Assembly: GCA_038087015.1 (NCBI GenBank)
Contig: JASBNA010000016.1
Location: forward strand, 372,001 to 436,000
Direction of reading: 5' to 3'
Source of the DNA: Cerrena zonata
Taxonomy: Eukaryota > Basidiomycota > Agaricomycetes > Polyporales > Cerrenaceae
DNA length: 64,000 bases
The notes beneath the pieces are model-generated. The model had not been told where the DNA came from. It searched no databases and saw only the letters and a program-made list of their open reading frames with translations. How positions within the stretch are numbered: the first letter of the stretch is position 1; each line of letters begins with the position of its first letter. The position numbers and the translations under genes were made by a program. Of the stretch, positions 46,850-58,695 are shown piece after piece.

Positions 46850-49800
46850 TCACCTTCCGTCGAACATATCTTCCAGCAACGCCGACTCCACTGCGTCCCA
46901 ATCAACATTTCCTCCACTCTGGTATACACTCTCATAGGAAGCGATGCTTGCTTGTGAGAAGAAGTAAATGAGATCTCGGATGCTGTCTATCTGACGAACC
47001 GACTGCAACATCGGGCGCCGACTAGGTCTGCTCTCAACGAGAGGTGTCGCAGTAGCTGGGTGATCAACGACTTTGGAGTCCTAGAAGGGAATACATGAGA
47101 CACACAATTAGACGACCAGTGAATGTCAAGACGTACCTCTGCCGCAGGGAGGTCTCCAACGGCTTCTGCTAATCGGTCAAGAAGGGCTATGGGTGACCAC
47201 TCATCGGGGCGGTATATCGCGTCAACGGTATCGGTGATGAACATCCATTGGTGTCTACAATACTTGTTAGTCAAAGTCATGACGAGTATCCTGACAAACT
47301 CACATCTGGAATTCCTCAGTCTGTAACACCAGAAGCAGATCAAGCAATTTGGACGCGGACAATACCAGTGCAAGGTCTTCCGATCCGTCTGCAGGCAATG
47401 AAACCAATGTTTGTTCGAAAAGTCGGAACTAGCAGGACGACATATGAGAATCAAGATCGATTATGTGAATTAAATACACTTACCATCTCGGTGAGGATGA
47501 CCGGCCAGAAACTGGATAGATTATGAGGAGATAATCGGCAAAGCAACACACGAACGCATAGATAGACTTCGCTCTGTACGATAGGAGCAGAGACATTTCG
47601 CAATGTGTCTACTAGCTTTTCTTGTATTGACGGTAGTTGTGTGAGGAAGTGATTCTTCTCTCCTGTCAGCAGGACATAGGATAGTCTCCGTAGGTTCAGC
47701 GAGCGAAGAAGCATTTCGTATTCCCGGTTAGTGAAGATGTTTCCTGAAGGTGCAGTAGTAATCCTCCGAGGAGTTCTGTAAAGGCCGTCTTATCTGTATC
47801 GAAGAGCATCTTGACCATGCCCCTCCATTTACGACCTGCTTGTGGTGTTGAGTTGAAGCATCGATTGTCATTGAGTACGTCGACAATCGGGCCCTCTCCA
47901 GGCCTTGATTGCAGCTGCAAGTCTTGTCATCTCTCGAAGGATAGACAGAACATTGTCGTCAACGTCCAAAGGTCTGTTATAAGATCATTAGTACGCCAAT
48001 TTATTGTAAAATAAATGAGACTGGAGCATACTTTGAGCGTCCCTTCATTGCTGGGGTGACAATGCTATATGAAATGCTGCTGCTAACAGCTAATATCTTG
48101 TCTGCATCAACCAGGAATTTGCGAAGGTTGGGAATGATATCCGAAGCGATGTAAATATTGATCTACTGAACGTCAGTAATAATACAGATACCCTTCCGAT
48201 AAGCATACGCACTCGATCAACAGGGTCCTGGACACTCGATGTTGACGATTTGAGTGCATCGGGCAACGAAGTAACACTGGCGTTCATCTCGGATTTCCGA
48301 GTCTAGATGATTGTTTAGTTCATATCTACTCAAACAATGTGGAGGCTTGTTTACCTTTAGAGATAGGAGAATCCCGCCCGTTAACACCAAGTGCATTTCG
48401 TCTAATCCAACTTGGTTCGGAACCTTTACCAGCCAGTAGACAGAGGTCCAACAGTTTTGTATATGTTTCCTAAGGATCCCTTGTCAACCAACGTTCTATA
48501 TAAATTAGAGAGTACTTTACCTGTAATTCCTTCCGAACACGCTTGTCTTCAACCAGCGTTGTCTGCGAAACCTTATCCGCGAGGACAGTAAAGCACCTAT
48601 AATATTGGTTGAATGAATTGTCTGGATAGTTGGAATTGGATGTAAGGGAACTGACCTGATTGTTGAGAACACCTGAGGCTTGTACTCCCGGAAGGCTACT
48701 GATAGATCCTTTGCCAACTGGATGAATCTGACCCAAACTTGAGCAGCCAGCGGACCTTCGAGTCGAACAAGATATTGTTCCAAAAAGTCAAAGAGTGTCA
48801 AGTCCGTCCTAGAGGTAAAAATATTAGCCAAGTTGTGGGCAATATATGGTCAAAATCATACAGAAGAGGGTTAGCGAACTGCTTTCTTGGCCGTTCCGGC
48901 GAAATTTGGATTCGGCCTGCGATACTCTCGCACAACATGTGTACCACGTTTTGAGCACTAGATGTTAGAACATCAACTAGTTCAAATGCAGCGATAACAT
49001 CGTCAGGGTTTGATTTCTAGAGTAAATGTATCGTGAGTTTGGGGGTAAATACAATCATGAGGATGGCGTACCGAGACACCCTCATTCCAACAAACTACAA
49101 TTGACTCGAGAACTTCAGACGAATGAACACGGAAAAGATGTTCCAGTACACGTCTACACCGTGTTCGAGTTCGTCCGTAGATCATAGTTAAGGATTCTGA
49201 CTCTGACGACCAATGTTGGGTTTTTGTAGTAGCCAGGGCTTCCCATATCGAGTACAAGACGCGAATGGCGTCGTGGAGGCTTCGGTGATCTGATGACTTG
49301 GCCTGAATTGGCATGAGTTAACATTCACGGTTTGTATCACGATCTCACTGACCGATGTCTGCTCCTCACCAATGTTGGCGGTGCTATCAGAACTAAAGAC
49401 GTTTGAAACATATCCAAGCAGACCACTCGATTCGTGCTTGTCCGGTGATGTAGCTTCCTCTTCCTCCTGAGTGGTCACCGGCAGCTGAGAAGAACTGAGT
49501 AATACGAGCCGTTCCAGAGCAGTAAGAAGCATCAAAAAGTCTGCATCGGTGGTTGTTGAGATAATGTCGTCTGCTGCTGTGCCCTTTGAAGCTTGTAGGA
49601 CATCAGCCAAGGATGAGCGAAGGAGTCGGCAGAGGCAGTCATTCAGTGGAATGATGACAGTGTTCAGAACATTCTGAAGGTGAGGCACAGTCGATAGAAT
49701 GAAGTCTAGCCAGTGTTGGAGCAAAGGATGATTTGACGGCGCCGAGAGACCATCGATGAGAGTTTGAACCAGCAGCGGGTGAAGGTTGTAGGAAGAAGGT

Positions 49801-52800
49801 ATAGGACCTTGAGGAATCTCAGGGGTACTACTAAGCAGTGCAGGAGGCTGACTGGGCCCAGCCTGCGTATGTAGAGCAGTCATGATGGCGTGTAACAAGT
49901 GGAGGAGCTTATTTTGCAAGTCGAGTCGGTGAGTATGAACTGAGAAGTACAGTTTGCTGACAACCGCTGACTCGATATTCTGCAAAGTGATTAAATCAAT
50001 CTCTCCACGTACGACAAGTGACTGAAGCAAATCGATCGAGGTGGATTGTAGAGTAATGTTGAATGGGCGCATTGTTTGAGATAGACTGGGTTTGGGTTCT
50101 GACTGTAGGAACCTAAGATCTCGGTTATGAATAGGTTATGGCAGAAGTACTTTATGCGGAACAAACCGTAAAAGCATCTGAAGAACAACATCCATGTATG
50201 TTGAATCAGGGAAGTTTCCCGCTGTCATCAAGTTAGAGAAGTGTTGACCATCCGATATATTAACGAGTTCATACCTGCTTGAAGCCTTTCCAGTAGGTCC
50301 ACGTTTGTTGACCGTGAAAGTGCTGTTCCCTTGGCCGTCTTGCTGAACCCTTGTCCGCCAAATTTAACCACAGACAGCAATGTCTCTAAGAGATGCGTTG
50401 AATAACGTTGATCAAATGGCCGCTCGTAATAGAATCCCTGCACTTGTCGTCCATTGAATTCTTCGGACATATTTGATCGTCGAACAGAGATATCGTTGAG
50501 CTCGAACAGGATTGGCTCCAATACTCTGCATCTATTAGATAAAACGGCTAGATGATTAGAGTGAGTACATACCTTAGATATGATCTCTAGGCTACATCGC
50601 ATCCATGTCTCGCCCACACGACGCAAGTTGGGATCATCACTTTTCAGTGTATCTAGGACAAGCATCATGGGCACTTGTAACCGGAAGCCTGGTAGCAGGG
50701 GATCCTCTATTAACGTTATAAGTTAGTACTTGCGGAAAGTCGCAGTTTCATTGTTTATATTACCTGTCAATCTCCACAAAACTCCGAAGGCTTCACATGC
50801 ACTTTGTATCTCCTGAGAGCTACTTGGAATCGATATTGACTGTGCAATGATGGATTCAAGATGTGAGGACTTCGTCGACTTTTCCAGTTGCCAAATCAAA
50901 GAGACGGCACGCATATGGAATGCAGCATACTGAGGTCTTAGATACTTTAGCAACTATATGATAGACGTCCTGTTAATTATGACCATCAAAGCAAACAGAT
51001 GTAGCTCACTGGTTTGATCATGCCAGACATGGTATCCCGATCGTCGATGGAGAAAGTAGGTTCCAAGCCCTCGGTTTGTTGTATATGTGTAATAGAAGTG
51101 ATACCACTGTCAACGACCGAAAAGGCAGCCGTCTGTCTTGATGATTAATTATGTCACAAACTAGCATTTTTTGAACACACCTTGGCCTGTACGCAATTCA
51201 AAATCGTAGACAACCACACTTGAGGATTCCAGGAAATAGAAGACAGCGGACCCCGCGTCTGTTGTACACGTTCTACAATCGCGTTCAACAAAGCTAATGA
51301 GTCGATAAGTGATGACCGAACGCCAGACATGTCGCTCGAAAAGTTAGAGAGGCCCTTGGCGACAACAATAGTCAAGGCTGTGGCATCATGGAACGCTGCA
51401 GTAAGAGGTAAGGCTAGGTCGGATTGTTGTGCTAATGGTGGAACCTCCAATTGGAAGAATGTTGAAGCAAACGCATAGGACCCTAGTGTTGGGGTTTCCT
51501 CTTGTCCTTCACTCTTAACCTGTGGGCGCTGTTTTAAAGCAGAAGCCGGTATGAGTTTGAGCATTTGTGATAGTAGTCGCAGAGTTGCATGCGTCGACGA
51601 AGAGGACAACCGCGTAGTGTCCGCCGCTGTGAATTGCTAGACATATATGTGAAATTCGGGATGTGATTGAGAAATGAACCTAACTTACGTTCAGGGCTTC
51701 CAATAGGGCGTTGAATACGATGGGTAGGTGGATAGTCTCCATTTCTTCGTCATGTTTGTGGTATTTGCACAAAATGTGATACACCATGTTGATACCCTCA
51801 CACGACGAAGTATTTGATGACAAGTCGTCAAGAACAGTCTTAAATAGCTGTTTCCACAAGGCATCAGGTTCAATGGCTTCGTAAAGGGTGCATGCTGTCA
51901 TAGTCATCTCCTCTTCGACATCATCTTCCGAGTCGATGATCTTGCGAACAGCTTTGAAGGCATCCAGAACGAGTACTTCAGTAAGGGGTTGTCCAATTTC
52001 CCATTTGTCCAGTAACGAGATGAAGATCTTGAAAGGTCTGGATTGCGAGTAATCCGCAGAAGGGTGAAACATTTCGATCTAACGATGCCAATGTTGATCA
52101 ATGAAATACCGCACAGTAGCAAAAATATCGAGACATACTCGTAACGTGGAGGCCAACAGAGTCAGAGCATTCGCTTTCAAATAAGCAACTTGCTGTTGGC
52201 TATTCTCCTCAGGACCAAGGAGCCACGAGTATATCCTTCGATTCAGAGATAAATCACGCCTTAGAACCACACTAGTCGCAGCTCGCATAAGAATACTTCT
52301 GTCTTCTTCCGAAGCTTTCTGGATAGCAATGCTATCTGCGCGGAGAGATTGAAGTAAGATATCCAATGCACCTCTTCTCACGAGGAGGTCGTCATCTTCC
52401 AGAGCTGCGGCAAATGCGCGAATCATCAAACCGATGTCTCTTCCAACAATGGCTGTGATGTCTGCAACACTCAAGGTGTGTTAGATATTTCGAAAACAAT
52501 ATTACGGGGATAGGCAGTGGTTACCTTCATTGGCATTCAATCGAGGCAGACGTCTTGATAGGAAGTTGATAGAAGTTCCACGAGCCGATGGGGAAGTCAG
52601 CATAACAAGCCATAAATTCTGGAGGAAGAATGACGGCGAAACCGTCCCCGAAAGACGATCAAGAAGACTAAGGACTTTCTCGAAGAATTCTCCAGTTTCC
52701 TCTTCGAGACCTGGAAGTAGGGCGAGAATAAAGGATTTCATGACGGGCCGTAGGCTGGCTTGAAGAGGAAGGTAATGGGTGTCGAAGAGATTCAGAAGGG

Positions 52801-53458
52801 TTGGCTATAATGTAATTTTGCATAAGAACGTCAGGGAACAGGAGGGCCATACGTACCTTGACAGAAGTTGCTGCATACTCGAAGAAAGGGAAGAGACCGG
52901 AAGACCACAGGGCCAGATCCCGTTTCAATCCTTCAGACTATACCATTAATCAGTGGCTTGAATAGAAAGTAAGGAGTAGTACCACATACTCCAAGCACAG
53001 CCAATATATGAGCATATACATCCAACGCGCGTTGGTGTACGCCGGTGGGTAATGCGGGATTTAGACATTGGGACAATCGTTTGGCGACAATGAGTTTCTT
53101 GGGTATCTCCTTGAATTGCATGTACGCTTGGAATGTCTACATGAAAGTTGAGTTTGTAGTCCGGGTCAAGACGTAAGCAACATCTTTGCGTGAAATAGGA
53201 AGTAGTATGCACTTTGAGTAATTGCTTCAAGAATGAGATAAAGTCCGCCCATTCTTGCACATTATCGAAGGAGTTGAGACATTTGTCCACTTGTTGAGTA
53301 TACTTCTTGAACTTTGGGTCGGATGCATAGGAAGGGGGAATATGGGATGTAACTGTGACACCGATCATTGCTGAATGTTAGGTCAAGTACATGGGCTAAA
53401 GACACGCACCATCGTCCCTCGTTTTGCCTGTTTTACTAGAGGTACTCGCCGACATCAT
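46850..53458 (-). CDS. DOP1: Dop1 (Dopey) leucine-zipper/HEAT-like trafficking protein
   Basis: Large cytosolic protein that acts with Mon2 (and Neo1 in yeast) in endosome-to-Golgi traffic and morphogenesis. Tandem ATGs at 53458 and 53455 start MMSASTSSKTGKTRDD. The conserved Dopey N-terminal domain follows: YASDPKFKKYTQQVDKCL, EWADFISFLKQLLKTFQ, KEIPKKLIVAKRLSQCLNP, LPTGVHQRALDVYAHIL, LFPFFEYAATSVKP, SFILALLPGLEEETGEFFEKV, and NLWLVMLTSPSARG. The long middle (about 51.7 to 48.5 kb) is helical-repeat-like and poorly conserved. The C-terminus near 47.3-46.9 kb includes HQWMFITDTVDAIYRP (Dopey C-terminal Leu-zipper region) and ends ALLEDMFDGR-stop at 46850. About 25 short exons. Estimated length about 1,750-1,850 aa, consistent with fungal Dop1. 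Exon joins in the middle were not all checked. Confidence 0.92.
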
Positions 53459-53546
53459 TGCACCAGGCAACAGCGGAAACAACGCGTCCTCCACTTACAG
53501 CCGCAGTTTATCCAGTGACAGGAGAACGAAAGGAGGCAATGTGGAC

Positions 53547-53777
53547 TCAAGCGTCTACCAAACACTTATTGGGTGCCGCCGCAATACATTTTGTTTTTCG
53601 TCGTGTCACTAGTCGTGAACCACGTATGACTATAGCCAAAATGAACCCAACCACACCTATAGCAAGTACTCCGAAATTGAAACGGTATCGATTAGACACG
53701 TCTGAGCCTACATTACGGATCCATTGACGTGTTCTAGGGATCAGCGAAAGTTGACTCGAAAGAAGTTGACTCTGCAT
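53547..53777 (-). CDS. Hypothetical small single-pass membrane protein (76 aa)
   Basis: Uninterrupted frame from a true ATG (53777). The N-terminal half is polar with several Arg (RTRQWIRNVGSD, NRYRFNFG). It is followed by one hydrophobic helix GVLAIGVVGFILAIVI and a basic tail RGSRLVTRRKTK. No family was recognised. Basic residues on both sides of the helix would suit a mitochondrial or ER tail-anchored protein, but this is inference. It lies about 90 bp upstream of the Dop1 start, on the same strand. It could instead be one exon of a longer gene or a chance frame. Confidence 0.4.
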   Translation of the reverse strand: MQSQLLSSQLSLIPRTRQWIRNVGSDVSNRYRFNFGVLAIGVVGFILAIVIRGSRLVTRRKTKCIAAAPNKCLVDA

Positions 53778-54792
53778 GATGACTCTCTTGCTAGGCCGAG
53801 TTGTGTACTAATCTGAATTTGTAGACTGTAATGTACACACTCCCCTCTGGTTGCTTAGCATACGTAAGTGCAAACGTTCTGCTCTCTGCACTGACCAGTG
53901 ACAATTAATCCTTGCCTCAGGCTCGTACTTCCTCGCCGATCGTCCTCCACAAATGCCCACCCATGATGTATCGACGATCGGTATAAATGGGAGAAGGGTT
54001 GCAGTCAGGATGATATGCATGCCACCTCTAATACAACACAAGCTTCATGCTACTCAAAGCGTGTGTTGAACCCTGTCTTAAGCTTGCCTATGACGGAAAA
54101 CCTAAGGGATCTCGTGTCTCTTCTCCCTGGAATACTATTGGTTCCATTACTTCCATGGTTTCTTCCACTCTATAGCCTTGGAATTCTGCGGTACTGCCCC
54201 TCTATGACATCCGAAGCGTCCCTCGGATCATCTTACCTGTGGAGTTCAGCTCTGTAGTCAACCAATATGGGGTCACAAGTCCTGTCAAGAAATTGATATG
54301 TATGTTCGCGTAGGACATATTCGTGCTCTGGACATGATCTATGCTTCTATGTACACACAGGATCTCATGGATACAACAAAACCATCAATCCAACTTGTCA
54401 TTGAGGAATGTTATGCATCACTGCGAACGGTCCTAGGTTCATATACGGTGCTGCGCCATGTCTAAACATTCATGGAATGATGATGGCTCTGATCCATTGT
54501 TCAAACACACGACAAGAATTCTACGGAAATGCATGGCTTGGCTATACCAGCATACCTATGCCGACCCCTTCGCCACGATATCTTGCCGCATCTCCTCGGG
54601 ATGTTCTCTCAGATTACAAGTCTTTTGTCGCCTTCCAAGTCAGCGCTACCAACACGACATACCGACCAATATCAGCTGGTGACATTGACTATTGTCCGAC
54701 GCGTCAAGACTGAAGTATAAGTAGGAAGATATTTGCGCGAGGTTCAGTCAAACTCGAGAATAACCCTCAAGCTTTTTACTCTTTTACTCAAG
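53778..54792. other. Intergenic region with uncharacterised open frames
   Basis: This stretch of about 1 kb has short plus-strand frames, one with a hydrophobic run (VSLLPGILLVPLLPWFLPLYSLG near 54110-54180, truncated here in quotation to its key Leu/Pro-rich character). Splicing could not be closed and no family was recognised. The promoter of the beta-trefoil gene should be in its last part. Confidence 0.35.
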
Positions 54793-55390
54793 ATGATGAC
54801 CATAACCCCTGGTATCTACCGCATCCGTAACGTTGCGACAAACCAGTATCTCACTCCCCAAGGTGGATATGCCACCGCCGGACGTCCAGTCAAATTCGAA
54901 GACTTCAACCAAGAAGGAGCTCAGAAGGTAAAGTCATACCGTACTCTCGTTGAGCTTTAACTGACCACCATGTCCAGTGGAAACTCGGTTATTTCGAGGA
55001 ACTGGCCGGTACATACATGATTGCGAACTACGTGACCGAGGTTCGCCTTCAGCCAGGCATTCCTGCTTCTCGGCGCGAATTGCCTGCACTTGAGGTCAAC
55101 TCGGTAAATTTCACATGGGTTATAGCCCAGGCTCCGTCGGGCCAGGGATACTTGTAGGTGTTTCTATATGATGTTCCTTATCAAAAATTAATAAACATCT
55201 GGTAGCCTAGTCAAGGGTGATGAACAGGACCAAGTCGCTGAAGCAGATGCTACTACTGGAGAGGTAAGTACACCATAGTGACCAACAGCGTATCTCGATT
55301 CTGAGATTTCTGTTTCAGCCTGTTTTGAATGATCTTGACCGGTCCCGTGGTGAAAGACGTCAAATGTGGATCTTCGAGGCAGCAGCTTAA
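54793..55390 (+). CDS. Small beta-trefoil (ricin-B-type lectin fold) protein
   Basis: About 140-aa protein without a signal peptide, so probably cytosolic. Start ATG-ATG at 54793 gives MMTITPGIYRIRNVATNQYLT, the usual first strand pair of a beta-trefoil. Later strands include WKLGYFEELAGTYMIAN, NFTWVIAQAPSGQGYLLVKG-like segments and the closing RRQMWIFEAAA-stop. Four exons; the junction after GQGY uses donor GTAGGT and gives YFLVKGDEQDQ. Basidiomycetes have many such cytosolic trefoil proteins, which act as sugar-binding lectins or as protease inhibitors. The canonical QxW sugar-site motif is only weakly visible (Q-M-W near the end), so ligand binding is uncertain. Confidence 0.7.
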
Positions 55391-55719
55391 AGCACAATAT
55401 ATGTGTTATTCGGACATGATATTGCGCATGAAGAGTCTTTGTAAGATACTCACAAACTACGATGAAGAATTTTGGTTGAAAGGCACGGAAATGAACTGAT
55501 AAAGCGGACAAGAAATAAATAAATACATGTTTATATTCGTGGCACTGAAGTCAGAATGCATGTGTTCTCACTCCAATGATCACTCATCAAGTACCATCTC
55601 GGCCAAACCAAGCATCAAACGTTAGCACAATAGCAATCAATGGCTTGCAAGTGATAAAATTAGAGATATCTAAAAGTACTAGAACGTAACCGACTCAACA
55701 ATCCTGTTTAAACAGGGAT
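55391..55719. other. Convergent 3' region (beta-trefoil gene / MRPL1)
   Basis: This 329-bp stretch lies between convergent stops. It contains AATAAATAAATA around 55514-55525, a plausible 3' end signal. Nothing else was seen. Confidence 0.45.
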
Positions 55720-56892
55720 TTATGCGTCGGATATTTGAATGCCAGGGCCCTGAGCTGAGCTCAAGATGACTTTCTGGATAGCAGTGGCTGGAGGAAGCGT
55801 TAGCGATGAAAGCAAGAAATTGCATGGAGAAAATCTCACAAGGCTTGTTAGCATTTTCCTTCCGGCCTTTCTCAGCACCATCCTGGATGTTTCCAGTAGC
55901 ACGCTTGACAACGTTCATGAAATACCGAACGTTTTTGACAACGTCCTCCACAGGGTAGTCCATCTGTGAAAGGGTAACATGATGTAAATTACAGTATGAA
56001 ATCTAGATAGAAGCTCAAACGTACCTTTGCGATAGGTGTACGAATGACACCAGACTTGTCACCCTTCCATTCGCTGCTACCTTTCAGCCGGCGAATGTAA
56101 GTTGAAACGTCATCTGTGACCGTGCCTCGACGTTCTGAGGGCATGAGACCTTTCGGACCCAAGAAACGGCCCAATTTTGGCGTAATTGCACGAAGCAGAC
56201 TTGGAATACACAAGAACACAGTCGCGCGATGTCTTCCGGAGATGATCTATGTCGACCCAAATCAATTAGCAGACAGAAAATAAATGATTATTTATGAGCC
56301 ATTTCGAAGGTGAAATACCGAAGACTTACACCATCGCAAAGCTCAGGTCCACCAACGATATCAGCACCAGCCTTCTTAGCCTCCTCCAAATGTCGACCCT
56401 CAGCAAAAACCAATATACGATCCTGGCTCATATTCTTGGGTTCACGAGGTAACGCCATACGTCCTCTAGGAATAGTGACACCCTTCTTCATCTCCGTCTT
56501 GATGACCAACTCATAAGTCGTGGTCGGCCGTGCAACTTCGACCGCCTAATAAAACCCAAACCTCCGTTTGCTTGAACGTCATGAGATGAGCTGTACCACG
56601 TACCCGCAAGACCGAGATAGCGTCAGCAAGGTTCATCTTCTCTGAGTCGTAGACACTCTTCTTGCCCTTGGCTTTCCGTCGTGCTTTCGCAGCTAACATT
56701 TTCTTCGAAGGTGTTGCAACCTTCTTTACCTGGCGAGCCATTACAATCTCGCTGCTATGGAAGGAGCGGGTTAACGGGTTCTGTCGGATCTGCTAAGTGA
56801 GATAGTTTAATAGAGCTGATATAAATTCGTACCAACGCCCCGAGAGCGCTGCGATATTGACCACATCGCAGAGTGAAGTTGAGCAGAGACAT
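55720..56892 (-). CDS. MRPL1: Mitochondrial ribosomal protein L1 (uL1m)
   Basis: Large-subunit L1-stalk protein of the mitoribosome. The body reads MARQVKKVATPSKKMLAAKA (ATG at 56741), then KMNLADAISVLRAVEVARPTT, VFAEGRHLEEAKKAGADIVGG, PKLGRFLGPKGLMPSERRGTV, KGDKSGVIRTPIAKMDYP and ENANKPSTAIQKVILSSAQGPGIQI. GRFLGPKGLMP is the L1 signature. The last intron (donor GTGAGA, acceptor CTCCAG) is needed to reach KVILSSAQGPGIQISDA-stop at 55720; without it an unrelated tail would be read. An upstream exon 56892-56837 (donor GTTGGT, phase 2) adds MSLLNFTLRCGQYRSALGA, an Arg-containing, acid-free mitochondrial-type presequence, in frame with SEIVMARQ. I prefer this longer start because the 56741 start lacks a clear presequence. 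Confidence 0.88.
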
Positions 56893-57214
56893 GAGTGCTG
56901 TTGGTACAGTTAACCCGTTCAATAAAGCGCTTGTGACTGCAATCGAAATATTTGCCGCCCGTTCTCGAATCCGGGGAGGCCCTGGACCGAAGCGGACATG
57001 CCCACTTTGACTGCTGGTCTTGGCCACTTGGAAATTATCTTAGAGTAGGTATAGCTCCAGAATTAACATACTATTATACGTAACAACATGTAGCAAAACA
57101 AGTACACAAGAAATGGTATACCGAATACAAAATCATATATAGAAGTCCAGAGCAATCAATCAACGAAATCTCGAGGAATCCAAACCATACGGAGGTAAAT
57201 AAATCCTCCTGAAA
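56893..57214. other. MRPL1 upstream / Ies4-like gene 3' flank
   Basis: This 322-bp stretch lies between two minus-strand genes. It must hold the MRPL1 promoter. No TATA box was identified. Confidence 0.4.
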
Positions 57215-58695
57215 TCATGATACACCATTCGGTGTCGAAACAGCAGGTGTATCAACCTGCATATCCGAAGGCGGAAGGGACAAAGGTCCCAGATTCCTCT
57301 TTTTCGTAGGTGGACCAGAGATAGACTCAGTGGGAGCAGCAGAAGCAGCTCTCGATGAGAAGCCAGACCCAAGTGCAGTCGTATCCATTTTGAGTCCGCT
57401 CCCTCTTCCCTTGGGTGTCGCCTTGCCGGAGATTGACCCCGAAATGGCAGGACCACTCAACTTGGGCAACACCAAGTTTGGAGGTCCACCGTGACTCGCT
57501 ATTTCAGGGGCACCACCCTGTGATGCAGAGGCATATTCCGACTCCTTATCACCCAACCATGACTTGATGAACCACCTTCCACCTGCTATACCACGAACTT
57601 CACGTTGAGCTTGACGCCAACGTCGAACAGGTTTGCGGATTTTATCTACATGTATGACAGGTGCGAATCCTGTGCCGATTTTTGGTGGAGGTTGGACGGC
57701 GAAGGGTCTTGAGGGCAGGGGGTAAACAGGGAGAGGAACGTTCTCAATGTCAACGTTCATTTCTGCGAGTACAGGTGGAGGGATTACTGGAGCTGTTGCA
57801 GGTTCTGGCTCGGGGCTGTGTTCATCGTGAGGCATAGGTGATGATGCAGCAGTTGCGGCGTATGCTGAACGTTGAATAGAAGTTGTTAAATAAACATAAG
57901 CAAGTAGTAATTCAATAAGACATACCTTCGCTGACACTGTCGGCATCATCGCGAAGTGAGACGCTGCCCTTTTGTTTTGAAGTTCAAGATTGAATAAACG
58001 GGTTTCCCATCCTCCTTTGGCTACTGTTCCCTCTCTTACGACCACCGCCACGCCCTCGACCAGTACCGGTGGCACCTCCGCGTTTCTTTGTTGCTGCAGC
58101 AGGGGGCGCTGAAGTACTGGCAGCTGGAGCAGTGGTACTTGCGGGTTCGACAGGAGGTACTGTAGCACCTATTGAGCAATACACAGTACAAGCATAAATC
58201 ATGAGTAGCAAGAAGTGATGTATATATCAGCTTACCAGCCTTTGCGCCTCTCTTCCTGCCGCCTCTACCTCTACCAGCAGCACCTCGTTTGACAGGGGTA
58301 CCACGAGCACTCGGCGCAGCAGACACAGCGGGCGAAGGTGTCACAACCTTTACCTCTGGCTCCTCCTCGTCATCGTCGTCAATAAGTTGATCCTCTTCAT
58401 CATCGTCATCGTCATCCTCGTCGTCATCTTCACTCTCAGGTTGAGACATTTGTGTCTTTGAAGAGCTTGAGCCCGCTTTGCCGCCACCTACAAGAAGCTT
58501 TACACGGAATTTGGTCGTGCGGGCAGGTGTAGGGTCCGGTTCAGGCGTTTCATCCTCCCTAAGAGTGGAAATTTGAGGAGCATCCATCTCGACGTCTTCG
58601 GAGGCCATAGCGGGGATGTGAGGGAACGAGTGAGAATTGGATGTGGTCGCGTCCAAGTTCGGGTCGTAAGTCACCCAGGGAGAAGCGCGGAACAT
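57215..58695 (-). CDS. Acidic, RG-rich nuclear protein, possibly INO80 subunit Ies4-like
   Basis: The ATG at 58695 gives MFRASPWVTYDPN; an in-frame ATG at 58608 (MASEDVEMDAPQ) is an alternative. The first exon has a basic patch (TTKFRVKLLVGGGKAG), a long Asp/Glu run (about 58375-58435) and AT-hook-like blocks (AGRGRGGRKRGAKA). A second exon repeats this (GTGRGRGGGRKRG). A later exon has a conserved-looking core: VDKIRKPVRRWRQAQREVRGIAGGRWFIKSW, given here by its key residues P-x-RRW and G-x-RWFIKSWLG. This pattern loosely recalls the Ies4 family of INO80 (P-C-R-x-W ... K-x-F/W-x-G), which is family recall and not proven. The C-terminus is Ser/Pro-rich and ends NGVS-stop. Function is probably chromatin-related; confidence in Ies4 itself is low. 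Confidence 0.6.

Noticed and set aside
2616..53458. Possible membrane-trafficking gene cluster (Rab5, IST1, calnexin, Ssp120-like, Dop1)
   Set aside because: The genes act at different compartments, are spread over 50 kb on both strands and are interleaved with unrelated housekeeping genes; chance co-location is enough.
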